From: an uncultured Carnobacterium sp. | Lineage (GTDB): Bacteria; Bacillota; Bacilli; Lactobacillales; Aerococcaceae | Direction of reading: 5' to 3' | Assembly: GCA_937923125.1 (NCBI GenBank) | Contig: CALALK010000249.1 | Span: 1-5,319, forward strand | Length of the DNA: 5,319 nt | Part shown: positions 1 to 4,716 of the stretch, one piece after another | How the letters are laid out: each line of letters starts with the position of its first letter | How positions within the stretch are numbered: the stretch's first letter is position 1 | Program-made: the position numbers and the translations under genes | Notes under the pieces: generated by a model | What the model was told of the DNA's origin: nothing | Databases searched by the model: none | The model's input: the letters and a program-made list of their open reading frames with translations, nothing else

Positions 1-692
1 TATATATTACGATTGACGGAAAAGCGAAGAAAAATAATCTTCCAGTTCACTATGAACTACACTTCAAACGTAAAGGAAGCACTACTCAAAAAGAACCAGT
101 TCCAATTGAAGGAAAATGGCAAGCCATCGACTTCAGACCAGCTCTTCAACGTAGCTTAGCCTATAAAGATTTCAAAAATGATGATTCGGCTATCAAGTTG
201 ATTTATCCTGAAGCATGGAAAGATTTAAAACCAACGTTAAACATTACAGGTACATCTGTTGAATTCGACTATACTGTATCTCTAGCGGATGGTTTTGGAA
301 TGTTCTACGATTACTTAAAACAAAAAGACGGATCTAAAGTAACGCAAACAAAAGACGAATATATTAAAAATCAATTTACTAAATTATCAGTCAATCTACA
401 ATCTGGTGCTAAAGACTTCCCAAATACAACTTATGAATTTGATAAAGAAAATAACACGATTCATTCTGTATTGAAAAATGGTAAATTAGATACAGCAAAC
501 CAAACGATTGTCTTCCCAGAAGCGATCAATATTGTGCAGCTTGCAATCATGTCTATTGGACCTGTCGATAAAGAAACGACGTATAAATACTCGATTGATG
601 GAGATATTTTAACGTTGACAATTGAGCAACGCGATGGAAAGAATAATTTAAATACGATTATGTCTGCCAAATTCAAAAAAGTAGCGGAATAA
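1..692 (+). CDS. Two-domain (A-B) surface protein, 5'-partial, paralogue of the two lipoproteins downstream
   Basis: The reading frame is open from the left edge (first full codon at base 3) to TAA at 690-692, giving 229 visible residues; the start lies outside the window. The ATT or ATG codons near 198 are internal: the 65 residues before that point match paralogues, so the gene does not start there. Residues 1-23 (ending NLPVHYELHFKR) match the C-terminus of the lipoprotein at 898-1620 (NLPVHFELTFKR). After a short linker (GSTTQKEPVP), residues 36-229 form a complete second domain opening IEGKWQAIDF and closing KFKKVAE, which aligns along its length with the mature lipoprotein at 1636-2346 (shared EGKW, IDFR, RSL, YIKNQ, TYKY and DGxLTLxxEQ). 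No signal peptide or stop separates the domains, so this is a genuine fusion. An N-terminal lipoprotein signal is expected but not visible. Function is unknown; the G-x-W opening and beta-rich pattern suggest a small ligand-binding barrel, which is inference only. Confidence 0.85.
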   Translation, partial: YITIDGKAKKNNLPVHYELHFKRKGSTTQKEPVPIEGKWQAIDFRPALQRSLAYKDFKNDDSAIKLIYPEAWKDLKPTLNITGTSVEFDYTVSLADGFGMFYDYLKQKDGSKVTQTKDEYIKNQFTKLSVNLQSGAKDFPNTTYEFDKENNTIHSVLKNGKLDTANQTIVFPEAINIVQLAIMSIGPVDKETTYKYSIDGDILTLTIEQRDGKNNLNTIMSAKFKKVAE

Positions 693-698
693 TCTCTT
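672..698 (+). repeat. 27-bp perfect direct repeat, copy 1 (end of fused A-B gene)
   Basis: The 27 bases here are identical to 2326-2352. They cover the last codons (FKKVAE), the TAA stop and about six bases beyond. Looser similarity (CGCTAGGAACAT against CCTTAGAACCAT) continues into the untranslated region. It marks the 3' boundary of a gene duplication. Confidence 0.85.
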
Positions 699-726
699 CG
701 CTAGGAACATTTTCCCAGACAGCTCT

Positions 727-759
727 AAAAAAGAATGTAGTATTACTACATTCTTTTTT
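727..759 (+). terminator. Intrinsic terminator of the fused A-B gene
   Basis: GAATGTAG (733-740) pairs with CTACATTC (746-753) around a 5-base loop. The flanking A-run (727-732) pairs with the T-run (754-759), which also serves as the U-tract. It lies 34 bases after the stop codon and separates this gene from the promoter at 829-857. Confidence 0.85.
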
Positions 760-828
760 ATGTCCTAATAGTTAATAGAGGCAGAACCGTGAAGTGACGG
801 AAGAAGATGGTAATTTTTGTGAAAACCC

Positions 829-857
829 TTGTAAAATAAAAATATTAGAAGTATAAT
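829..857 (+). promoter_or_regulatory. Sigma-A-type promoter of the split lipoprotein operon
   Basis: The -35 box TTGTAA (829-834) and a perfect -10 box TATAAT (852-857) are separated by exactly 17 bases. Transcription should start near 864, leaving a leader of about 34 bases before the ATG at 898. The AAGGAGG ribosome site is at 884-890, seven bases before the ATG. No convincing operator was found between the preceding terminator and the -35 box. Confidence 0.8.
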
Positions 858-897
858 ATAAGCATAATACAACAATCTGTTTGAAGGAGGTCTAACA

Positions 898-1620
898 ATG
901 ATTAGACAAACTAAGAAACTGTTTCTTGGTCTCTTCTCTCTTGCCACAGTTTTTGTGATTGCTGGATGTGGACAGAACCAAGCTTCAGACCAAAATGCCA
1001 ATAACGCGCAACAAGCGCAAGCACAACAAGAACAAAAAGATCCAAATAATATTGCTGGTGAATGGGAATCCGTATTTGAGCTCGAATCGATTCAAACAGC
1101 TTTTTCCCCATTTGATATGAACTCTTATACATTTAAAAAATTTATTGAAGCCTTTAAAGATTTCAAGATGAAATTCTCCGTTGATGGCACAAACGTTAAG
1201 CTAAGCTATCAATATGACTCGAAGAAATTTGCCAAAGCTTACTACGATATTTCTAAGGATAAGAAAAAAATGACAGAAGACGCATTTGTTAGCCGTTATA
1301 TTAACGGACAAACAGAGTTCGTGCAAAACTTCAAGAAATATAAAGCGTCAATGGATACATCAACTGGAACTTACAGCTATGAAGCTACAGGAACGGTTGA
1401 CGAAAGTGCGAAGACTGTCACATTCGACGAAGGGCTCATCATTCTTGACTCTTTCCCTCTAACGACAGCGGGTAAAGATCATAGATTCGATCCAGCAACT
1501 TACAACTATGAAGTAAAAGACGGCATCTTGACCATCTACGCCGATATGAAGACGAAGGATAATCTTCCTGTTCATTTTGAACTGACTTTCAAACGCGTAC
1601 CAAGTGCAGAAAAGAAATAG
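898..1620 (+). CDS. Lipoprotein with a type A domain, function unknown
   Basis: A 240-aa predicted lipoprotein, first gene of a two-gene operon. The ATG has an ideal AAGGAGG site seven bases upstream. Residues 1-23 form a signal peptide: a basic start (RQTKK), a hydrophobic core and lipobox IAGC, with Cys24 as the lipidated residue. Residues 25-52 are a low-complexity Gln/Asn/Ala linker that would hold the domain off the membrane. The globular part runs from about residue 53 (AGEWES) to FKRV at 231-234. It has a Lys-rich helical middle (about 76-150) and a beta-rich end with DGILTIYADM. Its last 25 residues match the truncated A domain at the left edge. It is also a distant relative of the next gene's domain (shared G-x-W, AFKD, Tyr/Lys-rich helix, DGILT, FK(R/K)V). 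The family was not recognised. Extracytoplasmic, membrane-anchored location is well supported; a ligand-binding or envelope-stress role is speculation. Confidence 0.9.
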   Translation: MIRQTKKLFLGLFSLATVFVIAGCGQNQASDQNANNAQQAQAQQEQKDPNNIAGEWESVFELESIQTAFSPFDMNSYTFKKFIEAFKDFKMKFSVDGTNVKLSYQYDSKKFAKAYYDISKDKKKMTEDAFVSRYINGQTEFVQNFKKYKASMDTSTGTYSYEATGTVDESAKTVTFDEGLIILDSFPLTTAGKDHRFDPATYNYEVKDGILTIYADMKTKDNLPVHFELTFKRVPSAEKK

Positions 1621-1627
1621 AAAGGAG
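1621..1627 (+). promoter_or_regulatory. Ribosome binding site directly after the upstream stop codon
   Basis: AAAGGAG begins on the base after the TAG stop of the preceding gene, with eight bases between GGAG and the ATG at 1636. No promoter or terminator fits in the 15-base gap. The two lipoproteins should therefore be co-transcribed and probably translationally coupled. Confidence 0.85.
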
Positions 1628-1635
1628 ATGCGACC

Positions 1636-2346
1636 ATGTTTAAACAATACTTAAAACCATTATTCATTGCTGGCTGCTCTCTTTTAATGCTTGCCGGCTG
1701 CGGAAACCAAACTGCTACTACAACAACTACAACAACTGCTCCTTCCAATCCACTGGAAGGAAAATGGGAACAAATCGACTTCAGAAGTACTCTCGAACGT
1801 AGCTTAGGATATGAGGAGTTTTCGAGTCGACTTCCACGCCGACTCATCTACTCTGATGCCTTCAAGGACGTGACGCCGACACTAACGATTACAGGGGATT
1901 CTGCCGTATACGATCTTACAGCAACGACCAATGTGGCTGTCGGCAACTTCTATGACTACGCGAAGGCTAATAAGTTAACAAGTGTCAAAGGAACCAAAGA
2001 ACAATATATTAAAAATCAGTATGACGCTTTGAAAAAGAACCTGGAAATTTATAACAAAAATAAACTCCCCCTCAGCTTTGAGTACAATGATGAAAAATAT
2101 GAAATCCATCAAACCTTAAAAGAAATCACCATTAACGAAAGTGCCGGTACGTTTGAATTCAAGAACGCACCAATGTTCATTGATTTAGTAACATTCTCGA
2201 GTGGGAAATTCGTATATCCAGTGACCTATAAATATACCCTTGAAGATGGAATATTAACACTGTCACTCGAACAAAAACAAGATCTTGACAATGGAGATTC
2301 GGTTACTCTTTACTACACAATGCGTTTCAAAAAAGTAGCGGAATAA
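1636..2346 (+). CDS. Lipoprotein with a type B domain, function unknown
   Basis: A 236-aa predicted lipoprotein, second gene of the operon. The signal peptide ends in lipobox LAGC with Cys22 lipidated; the IAGC at 11-14 comes too early, before most of the hydrophobic core. A short linker with seven consecutive Thr (28-34) leads to the domain at about 39-236 (PLEGKWEQIDFR to FKKVAE). This aligns along its length with the second half of the fused protein at the left edge, including YIKNQ (124-128), TYKY (197-200) and DGILTLSLEQ (204-213). Here the domain has gained, or kept, its own export signal and anchor. The gene lies in the same reading frame as its upstream neighbour, five codons (stop included) apart. 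Close co-expression suggests that the two lipoproteins act together, perhaps as partners, as the fused paralogue does in one chain. Function is unknown. Confidence 0.9.
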   Translation: MFKQYLKPLFIAGCSLLMLAGCGNQTATTTTTTTAPSNPLEGKWEQIDFRSTLERSLGYEEFSSRLPRRLIYSDAFKDVTPTLTITGDSAVYDLTATTNVAVGNFYDYAKANKLTSVKGTKEQYIKNQYDALKKNLEIYNKNKLPLSFEYNDEKYEIHQTLKEITINESAGTFEFKNAPMFIDLVTFSSGKFVYPVTYKYTLEDGILTLSLEQKQDLDNGDSVTLYYTMRFKKVAE

Positions 2347-2352
2347 TCTCTT
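2326..2352 (+). repeat. 27-bp perfect direct repeat, copy 2 (end of type B lipoprotein gene)
   Basis: Identical to 672-698, covering the FKKVAE codons, the stop and the first bases of the untranslated region. The terminators that follow the two copies are unrelated, so similarity ends between the stop codon and the terminator. Confidence 0.85.
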
Positions 2353-2383
2353 CCTTAGAACCATCAAATCTTATATGAAAAAC

Positions 2384-2429
2384 AACACCTCCACGCCTCT
2401 ACTAGAGAGAGTTCGTGGAGGTGTTTTTT
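2384..2429 (+). terminator. Intrinsic terminator of the split lipoprotein operon
   Basis: A perfect 12-bp stem, AACACCTCCACG (2384-2395) with CGTGGAGGTGTT (2414-2425), is followed by a T-run to 2429. The 18-base loop holds a smaller CTCT/AGAG hairpin (2397-2407). This closes the operon and isolates it from the next promoter. Confidence 0.9.
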
Positions 2430-2469
2430 GTTAGCCAATATGATTTCAATTTTAATCTATTCATTTTTT

Positions 2470-2478
2470 TGTTATAAT
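2470..2478 (+). promoter_or_regulatory. Extended -10 promoter of the 350-aa lipoprotein gene
   Basis: TGTTATAAT is a perfect TATAAT (2473-2478) preceded by the TG-n extended -10 element. The -35 region at the right distance (TTTTAA, 2450-2455, 17-base spacer) is poor, which the extended -10 can compensate for. The predicted start near 2485 gives a leader of about 35 bases. Confidence 0.7.
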
Positions 2479-2508
2479 TTCTTTATAAAAAGTTCAAAAT
2501 TTGTGTGT

Positions 2509-2513
2509 GGAGG
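2509..2513 (+). promoter_or_regulatory. Ribosome binding site that sets the start at 2520
   Basis: GGAGG lies six bases before ATG 2520. A GTG at 2505 is in frame but would place the ribosome site inside the coding sequence and add MWRNL before a normal signal peptide, so ATG 2520 is the better start. Confidence 0.85.
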
Positions 2514-2519
2514 AATCTT

Positions 2520-3572
2520 ATGGGAAACAAAAAATTATTGTCTACTCTTCTTTTGTCGAGTCTTTTCTTGGTGGCGTGTCAATCACAAAAAGCCCCTGAA
2601 GAAACGACCACTGTAGAGACTACAATGGAAACAACGACAACCGTTTCGATAGCGAAAGACTTAAAACCTGGTAACATTCAATATAATGAGATTATTTCAA
2701 AATATGCAACTGTTACTAAAAATAGTACTGGTAAGTTTGATGAATCAATTAATACGATTGCTTATCTTTTACGAAACAATGATATCTATGCAGGTATCGA
2801 CTATGCTCTTTACGACTTAGATAAAAACGGTACAGATGAACTCATTATTTCATTTAAACTTGAAAATGGAAATCATATTTTCTTAGATATCTATACGCTA
2901 AAAGACGGACAAGTGATTCGTTTAACTTCTCCAGAGGTTAATCTGGCATCTATTGGGGAACGTGTACTATTAAGCCCACTCGTGGATGGTTCTCTGTTGA
3001 TGTCTACTTCTTCAGGTGGCGGTAAAAATGTTCATATGATTCAGTATAAATTTGATTCTACTGGAACGAAATTAGAACAAGCTTATGAATGGAAAATTGA
3101 CCGTTCTAAAGGTGAAAAAGTACCGGAAGGATTACCTGTATCGATTAAGAAAGATGAATTTACTTACAAATCAGTTTATACAAAACCTGAAACGAAGAAA
3201 GAAGCTAGTGCTCAAAAAGGAATTAATATTGTCGAAATCCAAAATGGCGACTACTCTAGTTTAGCTGGTACTTGGAGAAACTCAAAAGGTACTACGTTGG
3301 TATTTGATAAAAATGGACTAGTGGATGAGTATTCAGAAATCTTTACAGTGAAACCTGAAAAAGACGGCACAGTCTTAAGACTTGGTGTTCGCACCAAATC
3401 AGGTATGGGTGGGTTCTTCATTCTTGTAATACCTGCTGGAGCTGAAGCACCTGAGGTCAATAACGGTAATGGAACAAAATCACCGGCCCAATCCGATAAT
3501 TCTCGCGACCGCTTATATGCTGGTCAAGATTACTCAGGTAAGCCTGAACATTTTCTTTATAAAGTCGATTAA
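2520..3572 (+). CDS. Lipoprotein with Thr-rich linker, Asp-rich loop and C-terminal DUF6287-like domain
   Basis: A 350-aa predicted lipoprotein from ATG 2520. Residues 1-19 are a signal peptide with lipobox LVAC; Cys20 is the lipid anchor. Residues 27-43 are a Thr/Glu-rich linker (TTTVETTMETTTTVS). Residues about 53-225 form a first domain containing DLDKNGTDEL (99-108), an Asp/Asn-rich loop of the calcium-binding or beta-propeller-repeat kind, followed by beta-strand-rich sequence and a Gly-rich turn (SSGGGKN, 164-170). A Lys/Glu hinge leads to a C-terminal domain (235-350) beginning INIVEIQNGDYSSLAGTW and ending RDRLYAGQ...YKVD. That beginning and end resemble the DUF6287 domain of streptococcal lipoproteins; I recall this from memory and could not check it. 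The gene has its own promoter and terminator, so it is monocistronic. It is surface-exposed and membrane-anchored, with function unknown. The G-T-W motif near residue 250 echoes the G-x-W of the A/B family but is not enough to claim homology. Confidence 0.9.
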   Translation: MGNKKLLSTLLLSSLFLVACQSQKAPEETTTVETTMETTTTVSIAKDLKPGNIQYNEIISKYATVTKNSTGKFDESINTIAYLLRNNDIYAGIDYALYDLDKNGTDELIISFKLENGNHIFLDIYTLKDGQVIRLTSPEVNLASIGERVLLSPLVDGSLLMSTSSGGGKNVHMIQYKFDSTGTKLEQAYEWKIDRSKGEKVPEGLPVSIKKDEFTYKSVYTKPETKKEASAQKGINIVEIQNGDYSSLAGTWRNSKGTTLVFDKNGLVDEYSEIFTVKPEKDGTVLRLGVRTKSGMGGFFILVIPAGAEAPEVNNGNGTKSPAQSDNSRDRLYAGQDYSGKPEHFLYKVD

Positions 3573-3579
3573 GCAAAAA

Positions 3580-3602
3580 GGAATGTAGATTAAACTACAT
3601 CC
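3580..3602 (+). other. Small hairpin resembling a decayed terminator
   Basis: ATGTAG (3583-3588) pairs with CTACAT (3595-3600). The stem extends by GG/CC past a bulged A and is preceded by an A-run. The core resembles the terminator at 727-759 (AAAAAGAATGTAG...CTACATTC), but the T-tract is replaced by CCCTCAGACT. It is probably not a terminator on its own. Confidence 0.45.
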
Positions 3603-3612
3603 CTCAGACTGA

Positions 3613-3666
3613 AGACAAACCCCGTTTGAGATTTGACTCAAGCGGAGTTTGTCTTTATTTTTGTTT
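3613..3666 (+). terminator. Intrinsic terminator of the 350-aa lipoprotein gene
   Basis: An 18-bp stem runs from AGACAAAC at 3613-3620 to GTTTGTCT at 3647-3654. It has one C-A mismatch, one G-U pair and a 6-base loop (ATTTGA). A T-rich tail (TTATTTTTGTTT) follows. It sits 40 bases after the stop codon. Confidence 0.85.
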
Positions 3667-3696
3667 AAAATTAGCTGTTAAATAAAAATTATAGAA

Positions 3697-3745
3697 CCAA
3701 AAATCCTCCCAGAATTAAACTATTTCATTTAATTCTAAGAGGATT
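3697..3745 (-). terminator. Intrinsic terminator of the sortase gene
   Basis: AATCCTC (3702-3708) plus AGAATTAAA (3711-3719) pair with TTTAATTCT (3728-3736) plus GAGGATT (3739-3745). There is a 2x2 internal loop and an 8-base apical loop. On the minus strand the stem is followed by five U (A-run 3699-3703). It lies 21 bases after the sortase stop. With 3613-3666 it makes a back-to-back pair at this convergent junction; 3667-3696 holds nothing recognisable. Confidence 0.8.
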
Positions 3746-3766
3746 CACAAAGTTTTTGTTTAAAGG

Positions 3767-4642
3767 TTATTCTCTTGTTGGTTTATATTTAAGGCTTTCT
3801 CCATGTTGTTTGACAAAATCACTCATCTCTGAGTCAGGAATTTGTCGAAGATAGAGATTGGCACGAATCGTGTCATCCTCTTCACGACAAGTAGAAAGAA
3901 CAAGATATTTATCCTTAGCTGATACCTTAACATTTGGTTTTTTAACCTCTGCAGTATCATAAATAATATTTAGCTGTTTTTCAAAATCCGCATCATCATC
4001 AAAAGAAGTACGGTAAAAAGCTGTTTCTTCTGGGACAATAATCATAGCAACAGCTTCATAATAATACTTTCTCTCTGGAGTTTCAATGACAACATAAGGG
4101 TGTTCATCAAAATATTCTTGGCGGCTATAGTAATTCACATCTTTAAACATGCGGTGGTCAGGCACTTTACTACCACGAGCGTGACCAAATAACCAAGTCA
4201 ATCGATCACTAAAGTCCTTCTTGTTATCAGCATCCATAAAGACTGCACCCATTAAAGGTTCGATAACGCCATCAAAGCGCTTATCCAAATAAGTCGCATT
4301 ATCTGTTGTTTGAACGACTGGTTCATCTAACTGTGTACCAGGAATATATACATAACCAACTGTTTCAGAGTTTGTTGCAAGCAAGCCTTTAAATTTATTA
4401 GCGAGATATTCTTTTTCTTCTTGACTAGCAGTATAAGTTTGCTTTGGAGCCTCCTGTTGACTAGTAGTATCAGTTTGCTTTGGAGCCTCCTGAGTAACCT
4501 TTGCATCATTTAGCTTATCTCCACTTGGAGCTAGGAAGCTATTATAGATAAAGAAGCCTCCTAAAGCAATGATAGCTACTGCAACGATAAAAGCAATTAT
4601 TTTAGCAATTGGTGATTTCTTTGTCGTAGAACGTCTACTCAT
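3767..4642 (-). CDS. Class B sortase, probably LPKTxAVK-specific
   Basis: A 291-aa membrane-anchored cysteine transpeptidase acting outside the membrane, expected to cut a sorting motif on a secreted protein and join it to the cell wall. Residues 1-9 are basic (MSRRSTTKK). A single membrane segment spans about 11-34 with the catalytic domain outside. Linker residues 51-74 are two 12-residue repeats (QEAPKQTDTTSQ, QEAPKQTYTASQ). The sortase domain (about 80-285) has VGYVYIPGTQLDEPVVQ (95-111), catalytic His154 in LFGHARG, Cys252 in LSTC and Arg260 in DDTIRANLYL. All three catalytic residues are present, and the long insert before the TLSTC-like motif fits class B. The start at 4642 is preferred over the ATG at 4657 because of its AAGGAG site. 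The substrate candidate is the gene immediately upstream, whose tail is LPKTHAVK. I recall NCBI family names for a class B sortase specific for LPKTxAVK, which supports the pairing but was not checked. A terminator lies between the two genes. Confidence 0.93.
   Translation of the reverse strand: MSRRSTTKKSPIAKIIAFIVAVAIIALGGFFIYNSFLAPSGDKLNDAKVTQEAPKQTDTTSQQEAPKQTYTASQEEKEYLANKFKGLLATNSETVGYVYIPGTQLDEPVVQTTDNATYLDKRFDGVIEPLMGAVFMDADNKKDFSDRLTWLFGHARGSKVPDHRMFKDVNYYSRQEYFDEHPYVVIETPERKYYYEAVAMIIVPEETAFYRTSFDDDADFEKQLNIIYDTAEVKKPNVKVSAKDKYLVLSTCREEDDTIRANLYLRQIPDSEMSDFVKQHGESLKYKPTRE
4421..4492 (-). repeat. 36-bp tandem duplication in the sortase linker
   Basis: Two adjacent 36-base units (4421-4456 and 4457-4492) differ at two positions only. 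They encode QEAPKQTYTASQ and QEAPKQTDTTSQ. An exact multiple of three keeps the frame. The near-identity implies a recent duplication that lengthens the stalk between membrane and catalytic domain. Confidence 0.95.
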
Positions 4643-4648
4643 CTTTTT

Positions 4649-4654
4649 CTCCTT
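4649..4654 (-). promoter_or_regulatory. Ribosome binding site that sets the sortase start
   Basis: On the minus strand AAGGAG lies six bases before ATG 4642. The ATG at 4657 is in frame but has no such site upstream, and starting there would place this AAGGAG inside the coding region. It would add five residues (MKEKK). Confidence 0.85.
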
Positions 4655-4665
4655 CATCTTTTACT

Positions 4666-4697
4666 AAAAAAATCACTGAAACCAAGTTTCAGTGATT
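4666..4697 (-). terminator. Terminator between substrate and sortase genes
   Basis: A perfect 11-bp stem, AATCACTGAAA (4671-4681) with TTTCAGTGATT (4687-4697), and a 5-base loop are followed on the minus strand by a seven-U run (A-run 4666-4672). It begins 19 bases after the stop of the secreted protein and ends only 11 bases before the sortase ribosome site. There is therefore no room for a promoter after it, and I see no good -35/-10 pair overlapping it. Sortase transcription probably depends on read-through. Confidence 0.85.
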
Positions 4698-4716
4698 GGC
4701 TACTCTTTATATAAAA

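Noticed and set aside
198..692. A 164-aa gene starting at the ATT/ATG-like codon at 198
   Set aside because: The frame is open to the left edge and the residues before 198 align with paralogues, so this is the interior of a longer gene.
786..801. CCGT-GAAGTG-ACGG inverted repeat upstream of the lipoprotein operon as an operator
   Set aside because: The arms are only four bases, cannot be extended, and lie 28 bases upstream of the -35 box; chance is sufficient.
1666..1677. IAGC at residues 11-14 of the type B lipoprotein as a lipobox
   Set aside because: It comes before most of the hydrophobic core; LAGC at residues 19-22 is correctly placed.
2428..2616. A small 62-aa + strand frame overlapping the lipoprotein promoter and start
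   Set aside because: It begins in the preceding terminator, overlaps the promoter and signal peptide in another frame, and has no ribosome site.
4643..4716. A dedicated sortase promoter in the gap after the secreted protein gene
   Set aside because: TTGGTT and TAAAAG-like boxes occur on the minus strand, but the -10 would abut the ribosome site and overlap the terminator.
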